This document shows positions 1-7,755 of a stretch of 64,000 nucleotides of DNA, one piece after another. Every line of letters starts with the position of its first letter. Position 1 is the first letter of the stretch. Below the pieces are notes generated by a model, which saw only the letters and a list, made by a program, of their open reading frames with translations, made no database searches and was not told the origin of the DNA. The DNA lies in NCBI GenBank assembly GCA_900546325.1, contig URCR01000003.1, positions 1-64,000 of the forward strand. The letters run 5' to 3'. This DNA is from an uncultured Lachnospiraceae bacterium. GTDB taxonomy: Bacteria > Bacillota > Clostridia > Lachnospirales > Lachnospiraceae. The translations under genes and the position numbers were made by a program.

Positions 1-58
1 TAAGATGATTATATCTTATTAGCCACTTCTGTTACAACTTTATTATAGCACTTCAGGT

Positions 59-181
59 ATGAGTAAATTATACGAACTGACTAATCCGGAAGATTGTCCT
101 TTTGTGCTGTGGATTGGAACAAGAAGAATGATAAAAAGAAGAAAGTTTGATGAGTATATTGAAAGAGTGTACTCAATATGA
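59..181 (+). pseudogene. Remnant of an Xis-like DNA-binding gene
   Basis: An open frame of 40 codons ends with the sequence IERVYSI and a TGA that overlaps the next gene. It resembles the C-terminal half of the two following Xis-like proteins (same spacing of IKR-F-EY and the YSI end). The winged-helix start of the family (LSIEEAAAY-like) is missing, and the same frame has a stop at 20-22. The N-terminal part therefore appears lost or frameshifted, although a truncated window edge may also contribute. A function is unlikely. Confidence 0.4.
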
Positions 182-195
182 GGGAGGAATCACAA

Positions 196-435
196 ATGGA
201 TAGCGAGGTTAATTGCCAAAGAGAATGGTTCAAGAGCCGAGGTTCCGATGTCCCTTTATGGAATAGGCAAAACCTATCTATTGAAGAAACGGCAGCCTAT
301 ACGGGCATTGGTAGAGACACGATATACAAGCTCATAAAGCAAGACGATTGCAATTTTACTTTGCGTGTAGGGAAAAGAACTATGATAAAACGAAAGCGTT
401 TTGAGGAGTACCTTGAAAAGCTATATTCGATATAA
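196..435 (+). CDS. Xis-like small DNA-binding protein
   Basis: A 79-residue protein with the excisionase-type helix-turn-helix/winged-helix pattern: LSIEETAAYTGIG at about residues 27-39, then a basic stretch ending in F-EYLEKLYSI. This is the pattern of Tn916-family Xis proteins, which bend DNA at element ends and bias the integrase toward excision. The ATG at 196 was chosen because AGGGAGG at 181-187 lies eight bases upstream; an ATG at 178 has no good ribosome site. It is the second of three similar frames in a row, 12 bases before the third. Its extra N-terminal 20 residues compared with a classical 67-residue Xis suggest it may be a regulator rather than the excisionase proper. Confidence 0.72.
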   Translation: MDSEVNCQREWFKSRGSDVPLWNRQNLSIEETAAYTGIGRDTIYKLIKQDDCNFTLRVGKRTMIKRKRFEEYLEKLYSI

Positions 436-447
436 GGTGGTGAGAGT

Positions 448-699
448 GTGCTGAAAGTAAGCAGTCCTGAAATATTGGAATATAGGAAGGCGATTGAGGA
501 AAGAAAGCTGGATTTACCGATATGGGAACGCAAGGTTATCACTTGTGAAGAAGCAGCCGCTTATTCCGGTATTGGGATTAAAAGACTTAGAAAAATGGCA
601 TTGGCGAAAGGTTGTAATTTTTCAATCTCAAATGGAACACAGATTTTGATAAATCGTGAGAAGTTTGACAAGTATATGGACAAAATAGAAAAGGTTTAG
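448..699 (+). CDS. Xis-like protein immediately upstream of the integrase
   Basis: An 83-residue protein of the same Xis/helix-turn-helix type as its upstream neighbour (CEEAAAYSGIG near residues 33-44, INREKFDKYMDKIEKV at the C-terminus). It starts with GTG at 448, preceded by AAGGTGG at 434-440, and ends 12 bases before the integrase. Xis directly before int is the typical order in Tn916-like elements, so this copy is the best candidate for the working recombination directionality factor. The assignment rests on the sequence pattern and position only. Confidence 0.72.
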   Translation: MLKVSSPEILEYRKAIEERKLDLPIWERKVITCEEAAAYSGIGIKRLRKMALAKGCNFSISNGTQILINREKFDKYMDKIEKV

Positions 700-711
700 G
701 AGGAAAAGATT

Positions 712-1968
712 ATGGCAAAGGCAAAAAGACGAGATAAATCAAGAGTAGTTCTTCGCACAGGAGAATCACAGCGAGCAGACGGTACATATCATTATTGTTG
801 GACAGACGCCAACCGAAAAAGGCGTTATGTGTATGCCAAGACTCTTGACGAACTTCGATACAAAGAAGAGCAAATAGAAAAGGACAAGAAAGATGGCATA
901 AAAGCGGAAGCTCGATATACTACCCTCAATGATATATATGAGCTTTGGAAAGATTTGAAGCGTGGTCTAAAAAACAACACTTTTGAAAACTACAAATATA
1001 TGTATGAGACATTTGTCCGCCAACAGCTTGGCTCAAAGACCGTTTCTTCTTTGAAAAAATCGGATATTAAGAGGTTTTACAACTACCTTGCAGATGAACG
1101 CCATTTGAAACCGGCGACTATTGATAATATCCATACGGTTCTTCATCAGATTTTGGATATGGCGGTTGATGATGATTATCTCAGAAACAACCCTTCCAAT
1201 AATGTGCTGAAAGAGTTAAAGCAGTCCCATTGTTTTCAAACTGAGAAACGCAGAGCCTTAACGAGACCGGAACAGGAACTGCTCCTGAGTTATCTGAAGA
1301 ATACACCGTCTGCAAGTTTGTGGTATCCTATTTTTGCAGTGTTGATTGGAACAGGGCTTCGTGTTGGAGAAGCGACGGGTCTAAGATGGTGCGACATTGA
1401 TTTGGAAGAAGGTATCATTGATGTGAACCACACGCTGGTTTACTATGACCACCGTACCGAGGGAAGTAAGCGTGGTTGCTATTTTAACATCAATACTACG
1501 AAAACTCCGGCTGGCAAACGCCAAGTTCCGATGTTGGATTTCGTCAAAGAAGCATTCCTTATGGAAAAGGAAAGACAGGAGTTGCTTGATATTCATTGCG
1601 AAGCTGTTGTGGACGGATATACTGATTTTATCTTTCTTAACCGTTTTGGACAGCCGCAACATCAAGCAACCCTTAACAAAGCAATACGTCGTATTATCCG
1701 TGACTGCAATGATGAACAGCTCCTGAAAGATGAAAATGCAAAGATTTTGCTACCGCATTTTAGCTGCCATTCATTAAGGCATACATTCACGACAAGAATG
1801 TGTGAGGCAGGGGTTAATGTCAAGGTCATTCAGGATACGCTTGGTCACAAAGATATTTCTACTACCCTTAACATTTATACCGATGTAACGAAGGAGTTAA
1901 GGAGGTCTGAATTTGAAGGTCTTGACTCGTACTTCAAAAATGAGTATAATAAAGCGGCAAACATTTGA
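712..1968 (+). CDS. int: Tn916-family tyrosine integrase
   Basis: A 418-residue site-specific recombinase. The basic N-terminus (about 1-60) is the arm-type DNA-binding domain, about 65-165 is the SAM-like core-binding domain, and about 180-395 is the catalytic domain. All catalytic positions are visible: Arg217 in TGLRVGE, Lys264 in TTKTPAG, His353 and Arg356 in HSLRHTF, His379 in LGHKD and the nucleophile Tyr389 in LNIYTD. It would cut and rejoin attachment sites to integrate or excise its element. AGGAGG lies seven bases before the ATG. It is co-transcribed with the Xis-like genes. Length and all active-site residues are normal, so it is predicted functional. Confidence 0.95.
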   Translation: MAKAKRRDKSRVVLRTGESQRADGTYHYCWTDANRKRRYVYAKTLDELRYKEEQIEKDKKDGIKAEARYTTLNDIYELWKDLKRGLKNNTFENYKYMYETFVRQQLGSKTVSSLKKSDIKRFYNYLADERHLKPATIDNIHTVLHQILDMAVDDDYLRNNPSNNVLKELKQSHCFQTEKRRALTRPEQELLLSYLKNTPSASLWYPIFAVLIGTGLRVGEATGLRWCDIDLEEGIIDVNHTLVYYDHRTEGSKRGCYFNINTTKTPAGKRQVPMLDFVKEAFLMEKERQELLDIHCEAVVDGYTDFIFLNRFGQPQHQATLNKAIRRIIRDCNDEQLLKDENAKILLPHFSCHSLRHTFTTRMCEAGVNVKVIQDTLGHKDISTTLNIYTDVTKELRRSEFEGLDSYFKNEYNKAANI

Positions 1969-2112
1969 CGTAGTTTTATTGTTGGCGACGAAAAGATACT
2001 TACACCATTTACACCAAATACAACATCAAATAGCACGTATAGGGCAGTAAAGAAAGGGTGTATCAAACAAAATAGGGCAGCAAATCATTTGGGGTAGTAC
2101 AATGAATACCAC

Positions 2113-2126
2113 TTTAGTAACCCAAT
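2113..2126 (+). repeat. Candidate attachment core, left copy
   Basis: TTTAGTAACCCAAT occurs here, 145 bases after the first integrase, and again at 14150-14163, 238 bases after the second integrase and inside the phosphatase gene. A perfect 14-base match between these two short integrase-flanking zones is unlikely by chance. It is read as a shared att core, but the bases on either side do not match. Confidence 0.5.
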
Positions 2127-2645
2127 AACCGAGATGTCTTTTCCGTCCCGACAATGAAGTCACAGGGCGCTGCTAAGAACGAAGCAAACAATGCTGCACA
2201 GACAACTCCAGTAGCTGCAAAAGTAGTTGTTCCAGTAGAAGAAACAGCTGCACCAGCGAAGGTTGAGATCGATTTCTCTAACGTAGAAGTAGAACCATTA
2301 TTCGAAGATATGGTTGATTTCGATACATTCAGCAAGTCAGATTTCCGTGCTGTAAAGGTTAAAGAATGTGAAGCAGTTCCAAAATCTAAGAAGCTTCTGA
2401 AGTTTGTATTAGACGACGGAAGTGGCGTAGATCGTGTGATTTTAAGCGGAATTCACGATTACTATGAGCCAGAATTCTTAGTAGGAAAGACATTACTTGC
2501 AATCACAAACCTTCCACCACGTAAGATGATGGGAATTGATTCTTGTGGTATGATCATCTCTGCTACACACCTTGTAGAAGGAAGAGAAGGACTCAATGTT
2601 TTGATTCTTGATGATCAGATTCCAGCAGGAGCAAAGCTGTACTAA
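2121..2645 (+). pseudogene. metG: 3' fragment of methionyl-tRNA synthetase (tRNA-binding domain)
   Basis: The frame is open from a TAA at 2118 and encodes a low-complexity linker rich in Ala, Pro and Val, then a complete OB-fold tRNA-binding domain of the kind found at the C-terminus of MetG (ECEAVPKSKKLLKF, LSGIHDYYEPE, NLPPRKMMGIDS, IPAGAKLY at the end). The catalytic Rossmann core is absent, and there is no ribosome binding site before the ATG at 2154. The gene has therefore been cut by the neighbouring element. The catalytic part, if it survives, would be at the far left end of the element, outside the window. An intact metG must exist elsewhere, or the domain acts in trans. Codon use resembles the highly expressed host genes rather than the AT-rich cargo. 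Confidence 0.8.
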
Positions 2646-2783
2646 GAGAAGATTTTAAGCAGAAAAAATAGCAAGTAAAAATGCTAAAAAGTAAGCCTTT
2701 AAGCCAAACTTAAGCCAATTGATGTATGGAAATATGTATTACATTTAAGAAAACAGAAAAGGTGATATTTTATTATGTAAATG

Positions 2784-2817
2784 AGAGAGAATGTTCGAAG
2801 ACATTCTCTCTTGTTTT
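2784..2817 (+). terminator. Terminator after the metG fragment
   Basis: An 11-bp perfect stem (AGAGAGAATGT paired with ACATTCTCTCT) with a six-base loop is followed by TTGTTTT. This is the native transcription stop expected behind metG. Confidence 0.85.
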
Positions 2818-2972
2818 ATAGCGACTTGATATATAGCGACACTTTTCGAAGAATAATACAGATATTTCCTTATATATAGGTGTAAGAAAATGAGGAGTTT
2901 CCCCAAAAAGGGATATTAAGAAATAACCTATGATTACTTGCTCGCAAAAATATAATATTCCAATTAGGGAGA

Positions 2973-3003
2973 GATACTACGAGAGTATCATAGTATCTTT
3001 TTT
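2973..3003 (+). terminator. Second plus-strand terminator-like hairpin
   Basis: GATACTA pairs with TAGTATC across an 11-base loop and is followed by six T. No gene lies between it and the previous terminator. The rest of the gap 2646-3063 is AT-rich and holds no convincing reading frame. Confidence 0.55.
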
Positions 3004-3063
3004 GGATGCAAAACCCTATTACACATAAAATATTGATTTAAAGCTATTGTATAGAGCATTAAA

Positions 3064-3984
3064 TTATTTTAATTTGTTTGAATGGAATATTCGATACTCT
3101 GTTGGTAAAACATCATAATATTCCTTAAAAGCTTTAGAAAATTTACTTTGGCTTTCATACCCTACTTCTTTCGCAATTTCCTTTATACTTTTTGGCGTTT
3201 CCATTAGCAAACGAGCTGCAAATTTCATTCGATGTTCTTTTATATGTGAGGCAATAGAAGTACCGTATACAGCTTTAAAGACGGACTTTAATGTAGTAGG
3301 ATTGATAAGATACTTGCGTGCCATTTCATCTATTGTTATCCGTTGGCTTATATTATCCAAAAGGTATTTGTGTATACTACGAACAAGTTCAACTTGTTCA
3401 GATTGATATTCAGACAATCGGTTTTCTGTATCGAAGGATAATTTACTTAGATACAGTAAGAGTTCTATCACTTTTATTCGCCAATATGCAAGTTGAAATT
3501 CTTTTGGCTGATGATAGAATGATGAAAAGATAGCGTCTGTTTCTTCATTGCCAATAAAAGCTGAAAAATTTTCATCTTTACAAAATTTATCAAGTATACT
3601 ATTTCCTGTAATCCCAGTATTTTTTAATAATTCGGGCGGTTCTTCAGAAAGGGTATTTAAGTCAATATAAATGCTAATCCCCTCATAGTATTCATTAGGT
3701 AAAGTTATTGTAGAGTTAGAGCAATATTCCATTGTATGTAATGAAAAATCATGTTCACCTAAGTAAACGCTATTTCCATTAGACATTTTCCACCCAATTC
3801 GTCCCTTATGACAGTAATTGATTTCTAAAATATTTCTTAATGGCTCATGTGTATCAGTATGTTTGTTGCCAGTTAATGACATAAAAGCAAGCGTTATACC
3901 TTCGTATAAATCATAACTAACTATAGGATATTTATGAGAAAGTTCTTGAATACATTTTTCTAATGATGTGATTTTTTTGCTCAT
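3064..3984 (-). CDS. AraC-family transcriptional regulator
   Basis: A 306-residue protein. The N-terminal two thirds is a sensor domain without an obvious ligand signature. The C-terminal 100 residues form the double helix-turn-helix AraC/XylS DNA-binding domain (ITIDEMARKYLINPTTLKSVF, then IKEIAKEVGYESQSKFSKAFKEYY and the P-TEYR end). It is transcribed together with the ArsR gene upstream (eight-base gap) and away from the metal-export genes. AAGGAG precedes its ATG. It may tune the metal operon or an unrelated target of the element; the ligand cannot be inferred. Confidence 0.85.
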   Translation of the reverse strand: MSKKITSLEKCIQELSHKYPIVSYDLYEGITLAFMSLTGNKHTDTHEPLRNILEINYCHKGRIGWKMSNGNSVYLGEHDFSLHTMEYCSNSTITLPNEYYEGISIYIDLNTLSEEPPELLKNTGITGNSILDKFCKDENFSAFIGNEETDAIFSSFYHQPKEFQLAYWRIKVIELLLYLSKLSFDTENRLSEYQSEQVELVRSIHKYLLDNISQRITIDEMARKYLINPTTLKSVFKAVYGTSIASHIKEHRMKFAARLLMETPKSIKEIAKEVGYESQSKFSKAFKEYYDVLPTEYRIFHSNKLK

Positions 3985-3992
3985 AATAATAT

Positions 3993-4367
3993 TTACTCCT
4001 TGTGTTCAGGGCAGGTAATCATCAAAATCCTTTCAATCATTTTATGAAATAATACACTCTGCTCTGTATTTGCTGATTTATAGTAAACTTCTTTTCCTAC
4101 ACGTCTGCTAGATACTAAATCTTTGTTTCGTAACTCTCTAAGATGATGGGATATGGCAGGACTTGTCATTTTCATCATTGCAGATAGATTTAGAACACAT
4201 TCCTCACAATGACATAAAAGCCAAAATAAACGAACACGTGTAGGGTCACTTAATTGTTTAAATAATTCTGAAACTATTTGAAAGTGTTGAATATCATTAA
4301 GCTGTTCTAATAACTCAGTATTATCTATTTCGTTATGATGATTATGTGGTAATTTCATATAAGACAT
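3993..4367 (-). CDS. ArsR/SmtB-family metal-sensing repressor
   Basis: A winged-helix ArsR-type repressor of 124 residues from the ATG at 4367, chosen because AAAGGAAGAG lies just upstream; an ATG six codons earlier has no ribosome site. The core reads FKQLSDPTRVRLFWLLCHCEECVLNLS followed by the recognition helix SPAISHHLRELRNKDLV and the wing. The CHCEEC cluster next to helix 3 and the C-terminal CPEH suggest thiolate metal binding, as in CadC-like sensors. The His-rich N-terminus (HNHHNE) may add ligands. It is divergent from the HMA-protein gene, whose promoter and inverted repeat lie in the shared intergenic region, so autoregulation and repression of the export operon are likely. Confidence 0.85.
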   Translation of the reverse strand: MSYMKLPHNHHNEIDNTELLEQLNDIQHFQIVSELFKQLSDPTRVRLFWLLCHCEECVLNLSAMMKMTSPAISHHLRELRNKDLVSSRRVGKEVYYKSANTEQSVLFHKMIERILMITCPEHKE

Positions 4368-4440
4368 ATACGCTCTTCCTTTCATTTTGCTCTGTTTAGA
4401 AATGTGTTTCGCCCATTTAGTAGGTAATCACATATCTCTG

Positions 4441-4506
4441 TTGACTTTAGGTTATAAGAGAATTATACTGCAGTCATAACAGTTAAACAAGTACTTAATT
4501 GTTGAA
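4441..4506 (+). promoter_or_regulatory. Promoter and operator of the metal-export operon
   Basis: TTGACT at 4441-4446 and TATAC-type -10 at 4463-4468 are 16-17 bp apart. Downstream, TTAAACAA (4483-4490) and TTGTTGAA (4499-4506) form an imperfect inverted repeat separated by eight bases, an arrangement suitable for a dimeric ArsR repressor. It lies between the divergent arsR-type gene and the HMA gene. Confidence 0.7.
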
Positions 4507-4538
4507 TGGAAATAACAATTATGAAAGGAGATATTATA

Positions 4539-4757
4539 ATGAAAAAAACTTACAAAATCGAAGTTGACTGTGCAAACTGTGCAAATCTTATGGAGGATGC
4601 AGCAAAAAAGACAGCTGGAGTAGCAAATGCAACTGTAAACTTTATGACACAAAAAATGATTGTAGAGTTCGAAGATGGAACAGAACCAAAAGCAGTTATG
4701 AATGATGTTTTAAAGGCTTGCAAAAAGGTAGAGCCAGATTGTGAGATTGAACTTTAG
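4539..4757 (+). CDS. Stand-alone heavy-metal-associated (HMA) domain protein
   Basis: A 72-residue ferredoxin-like HMA domain with the metal-binding loop CANCA near residues 10-14 (CxxC type preceded by Asp) and the conserved TVNFMTQKMIVEF strand. The ATG at 4539 follows AAAGGAG; an in-frame ATG at 4506 overlaps the operator and was rejected. Such domains deliver or gate Zn, Cd, Pb or Cu for P1B ATPases. The next gene is a P-type ATPase that lacks the usual N-terminal HMA domain, so this small protein probably supplies that domain in trans. The sequence resembles the domain fused to CadA/ZntA-type pumps more than CopZ (no MTC motif). Confidence 0.85.
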   Translation: MKKTYKIEVDCANCANLMEDAAKKTAGVANATVNFMTQKMIVEFEDGTEPKAVMNDVLKACKKVEPDCEIEL

Positions 4758-4764
4758 AAAAAAC

Positions 4765-4789
4765 GCACCCCTAAATATAGAAGGGGTGC
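4765..4789 (+). other. Intercistronic hairpin before the ATPase gene
   Basis: GCACCCCT pairs with AGGGGTGC around a nine-base loop. The bases after it are A/T mixed without a clear T run, so it is more likely a partial terminator or mRNA-stability element that lowers ATPase expression relative to the small HMA protein. Confidence 0.6.
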
Positions 4790-4849
4790 AAATTTAAAAC
4801 AAATATATGAATGATTAAACATATATAAAATAAATAGGAGGAATGGACT

Positions 4850-6736
4850 GTGAATAAAAAGCAGAAAAAAATGTTGACAAGAATTATTATTGCAGCAGTT
4901 ATGATTATTGCTTTGAATTTGATACAGATAACAGGAATTGCGCAACTATTACTTTACTTGGCAACATATTTAATAATCGGCTATGATATTTTAAAGAAAG
5001 CAGGCAAAGGAATTATAAACCGACAAGTTTTTGATGAAAACTTTTTAATGGCGGTGGCAACAGTGGGAGCTTTTGCACTAGCAATTTACTCAGGAAGTGG
5101 GGATTACAATGAAGCAATCGCTGTTATGTTGTTTTATCAAACTGGAGAATTATTCCAAAGTTATGCAGTTGGAAAAAGCCGAAAAAATATTAGCGCGTTG
5201 ATGGATATTCGTCCAGATTATGCAAATATAGAAATTAATGGAAAATTAGAAAAAGTAGATCCTGATGAAGTTGGTGTTGATAGTACAATTGTTGTGCAAC
5301 CAGGAGAAAAAGTTCCATTAGATGGTATTGTAATAGAGGGTTCGTCGAGCCTTAATACAAGTGCATTAACAGGTGAGAGTTTACCTCGTGATGTAAAACA
5401 GGGCGATGAAATCATCAGTGGCTGTATCAATATGACTGGTGTTTTAAAAATTCAAACAACAAAAGAGTTTGGTGAATCAACAGTTTCAAAAATTTTAGAG
5501 CTTGTGGAAAATTCAAGTTCAAGGAAATCCAAATCAGAAAACTTTATCTCTAAATTTGCAAAGGTATATACTCCTGCAGTATGTTATGGAGCATTGGCAT
5601 TGGCGTTATTACCACCGTTGGTGCAAATGTTGTTTTTAGGCCAAACAGCACAATGGGGAGTATGGATTTACAGAGCTCTGACTTTCCTTGTAATTAGCTG
5701 TCCATGTGCATTGGTTATCAGTATCCCACTTAGTTTCTTTGCTGGTATCGGTGGTGCTAGTAAAGAAGGTGTGTTGATTAAAGGTTCTAATTATATGGAA
5801 ACTTTGTCAAAAGCAAAGTATGTCGTGTTTGATAAAACAGGAACTTTGACACAAGGTGTATTTGAAGTAAGTGCTGTTCATCACAATAAGATGGAAGAAA
5901 AGAAACTTTTGGAATATGCTGCTTTGGCAGAATGTGCATCTTCTCACCCAATCAGCAAAAGTTTGCAAAAAGCTTACGGGAAGGAAATAGACCGTAGCAG
6001 AGTTTCTGATATAAAGGAAATCAGTGGACATGGAATTATCGCAAAAGTAGACGGCAATGAGGTGGCTGCTGGAAACAGCAAGCTTATGAAAAAAATAGGT
6101 GTAGAGTATCATGATTGTCATAGAGTTGGAACAATCATTCACATGGCAATTAACGGAAAATATGCGGGACATATTGTAATTTCTGATATATTAAAACCTC
6201 ATTCAAAAGAAGTGATTGCGGAATTGAAAAAAGCTGGGGTAGAAAAAACAGTAATGCTTACAGGAGACGCAAAACGCGTGGCAGACCAAGTGGCACAATC
6301 ACTTGGAATTGATGAAGTATATAGCGAATTACTTCCAGCAGATAAAGTGTCAAAAGTAGAAGAACTACTTTCCACAAAAGCAGAGAAAGATAAACTAGCC
6401 TTTGTTGGAGATGGAATTAATGATGCACCTGTATTGACTCGTGCTGATATTGGAATTGCAATGGGTGCAATGGGTTCTGATGCGGCAATTGAAGCTGCAG
6501 ATGTAGTCCTTATGGATGATGATCCACTAAAAATTTCTAAAGCAATCAAGATTTCGAGAAAATGTCTTAGAATTGTATATCAGAATATCATTTTTGCATT
6601 GGTTATCAAATTTGCATGTCTTGGATTAGGTGCAATAGGTATTGCGAATATGTGGTTTGCTATTTTCGCAGATGTTGGTGTCATGATTATTGCAATATTA
6701 AATGCTATTAGAGCATTAAGAGTGCATAATTTATAA
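4850..6736 (+). CDS. cadA: P1B-2-type Zn/Cd/Pb-exporting ATPase without HMA domain
   Basis: A 628-residue membrane pump that exports divalent soft metals using ATP. Visible motifs: TGES (174-177), the transmembrane CPC metal site (284-286), phosphorylated Asp328 in DKTGT, SSHP (His366-Pro367), and GDGIND (520-525). Lys587 and Asp608 in the last two helices are the pair that marks the Zn/Cd/Pb class rather than the copper class. The protein begins directly with membrane helices, so the N-terminal HMA domain of CadA/ZntA is absent and is apparently encoded by the gene just upstream. GTG at 4850 is preceded by AGGAGG. Regulation is probably by the flanking ArsR proteins. Confidence 0.93.
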   Translation: MNKKQKKMLTRIIIAAVMIIALNLIQITGIAQLLLYLATYLIIGYDILKKAGKGIINRQVFDENFLMAVATVGAFALAIYSGSGDYNEAIAVMLFYQTGELFQSYAVGKSRKNISALMDIRPDYANIEINGKLEKVDPDEVGVDSTIVVQPGEKVPLDGIVIEGSSSLNTSALTGESLPRDVKQGDEIISGCINMTGVLKIQTTKEFGESTVSKILELVENSSSRKSKSENFISKFAKVYTPAVCYGALALALLPPLVQMLFLGQTAQWGVWIYRALTFLVISCPCALVISIPLSFFAGIGGASKEGVLIKGSNYMETLSKAKYVVFDKTGTLTQGVFEVSAVHHNKMEEKKLLEYAALAECASSHPISKSLQKAYGKEIDRSRVSDIKEISGHGIIAKVDGNEVAAGNSKLMKKIGVEYHDCHRVGTIIHMAINGKYAGHIVISDILKPHSKEVIAELKKAGVEKTVMLTGDAKRVADQVAQSLGIDEVYSELLPADKVSKVEELLSTKAEKDKLAFVGDGINDAPVLTRADIGIAMGAMGSDAAIEAADVVLMDDDPLKISKAIKISRKCLRIVYQNIIFALVIKFACLGLGAIGIANMWFAIFADVGVMIIAILNAIRALRVHNL

Positions 6737-6741
6737 TTTAG

Positions 6742-7047
6742 ATGAAAATGCAAAAACTTATTATAGAAGATTGCTTGCAATTGGTGGAATTTTTCAAAAC
6801 GCTGGGAGATTCTACAAGATTAAGGATAGTGCTTGAATTAAAGACAAAAAAATGTGTTGGAGAATTAGCGGAAGAATTAGAGATGTCTCAGTCGGCAGTC
6901 TCCCACCAATTAAATATATTAAAAGCTAATGGTATAGTAAAAAGTCAAAGACAAGGAAAATACATTTATTATATAGTGCAAGATGAATATGTACAAAATG
7001 CTATTGAAAGATGCAAAATGCTGTTTGATAAGGAGTATTGTTTGTAA
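6742..7047 (+). CDS. Second ArsR-family repressor
   Basis: A 101-residue ArsR-type winged-helix protein (FFKTLGDSTRLRIVLEL, MSQSAVSHQLNILKANGIV, GKYIYYIV). It begins five bases after the ATPase stop, without a clear ribosome site, so it may be translationally coupled. Cysteines at KKCVGEL and near the C-terminus (ERCKMLFDKEYCL) could bind metal. Two different ArsR proteins around a single export pump is unusual: the first sits divergent at the promoter, this one is the last gene of the operon. It may sense the same metal with different affinity or be a leftover regulator. Confidence 0.85.
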   Translation: MKMQKLIIEDCLQLVEFFKTLGDSTRLRIVLELKTKKCVGELAEELEMSQSAVSHQLNILKANGIVKSQRQGKYIYYIVQDEYVQNAIERCKMLFDKEYCL

Positions 7048-7110
7048 TATTTAAGATTAAACAAGATGGATATAAGAAATGAATAGAAAGACGGAGTGAT
7101 CCAGACATGG

Positions 7111-7146
7111 CGGTGGGAAAATCTCTTAGATTTTTTCACCGTTTTT
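7111..7146 (+). terminator. Terminator of the metal-export operon
   Basis: CGGTG...AAAATCT pairs with AGATTTT...CACCG (14-bp stem including two G-T pairs, three-base loop) and is followed by five T. Confidence 0.8.
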
Positions 7147-7506
7147 AGTGGCTGACTTACTTTGGTAGTTAAGCGAGCTTGCGAGAGAACATCAAGCTCT
7201 CGTTATCTAACGAGGGGGAAAAACAAGAGACAATAGATATTACTAATTGAAAAACGATGTATTTACAAGGCAAAATCGCTTTTGACAGGGTGCTAGCTGA
7301 GAGGAACTCATTTAACACATAAAAATTAAACAAGACATAGGAAAGACAGTTGATTTCAAATAAGAAACTGATTGCCTTATTTGTGGAAATGTAAGTATTG
7401 GAAATTATTCGAACTCTGTAGTTGCCTTGTTTGATTGGAGAAATTGAAGAATGAATGATAACAAAACAAAATATAAAATATTCGGTTGAGTAGGTTGAAC
7501 TAAATG
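7147..7506. other. Non-coding stretch between metal operon and mobilization module
   Basis: No protein frame is convincing here. Two competing pairings are visible: GAGCTTG (7175-7181) with CAAGCTC (7193-7199), and CGAGAG (7182-7187) with CTCTCG (7197-7202). The 11-mer ATTAAACAAGA occurs at 7056-7066 and at 7325-7335. It may be remnants of an element end or replication/transfer control; nothing more can be supported. Confidence 0.4.
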
Positions 7507-7546
7507 CCCCTATGATTTCAATTTTGAAGTCATAGGGGTATTTTTT
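7507..7546 (+). terminator. Strong terminator before the mobilization module
   Basis: CCCCTATGA pairs with TCATAGGGG; the stem continues inward through TTTCAA/TTGAAG, giving about 15 pairs. It is followed by TATTTTTT. No open gene lies upstream, so it insulates the module. Confidence 0.8.
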
Positions 7547-7553
7547 GTGCAGA

Positions 7554-7679
7554 AAAATAAAAAATTTCCTTTTTCACCCTGTATTTTCCCCTCTGAGCCT
7601 TTCGTTATATGAGGACAAAAAAATAAAATTCCTTTTTTATTTGTAAAAAGCCCTCTCTACGTTCTGATATATGAGGAAC
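7554..7679. repeat. Two imperfect tandem copies of a 62-63 bp unit
   Basis: Both units share an A-rich start, TTTCC or TTCC followed by T runs, a CCCTCT block and the end ATATGAGGA-CAAA (GAGGA at 7611 and 7673, TTCC at 7566 and 7629). They sit just upstream of ssb in the replication/mobilization module. Iteron-like replication-protein sites are one explanation; operators are another. Confidence 0.55.
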
Positions 7680-7755
7680 AAATTATATTTGCCTTAAAAG
7701 AATCGGGCCTGATTCAAGAACAAAGAAAAAAACGAAAAGAGAAAGGAGAAATTAC

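Larger units (their letters stand above)
1..2126 (+). mobile_element. Right end of a Tn916-type integrative element
   Basis: Three short Xis-like reading frames are followed by a tyrosine integrase, all on the plus strand, and coding stops about 145 bases before the candidate attachment repeat at 2113-2126. Integrase at the extreme end of the element is the usual layout of Tn916/ICE-like elements. The left end and any conjugation genes lie outside the window, so whether this is an ICE, an IME or a remnant cannot be told. The right boundary is inferred from the repeat shared with 14150-14163. Confidence 0.55.
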
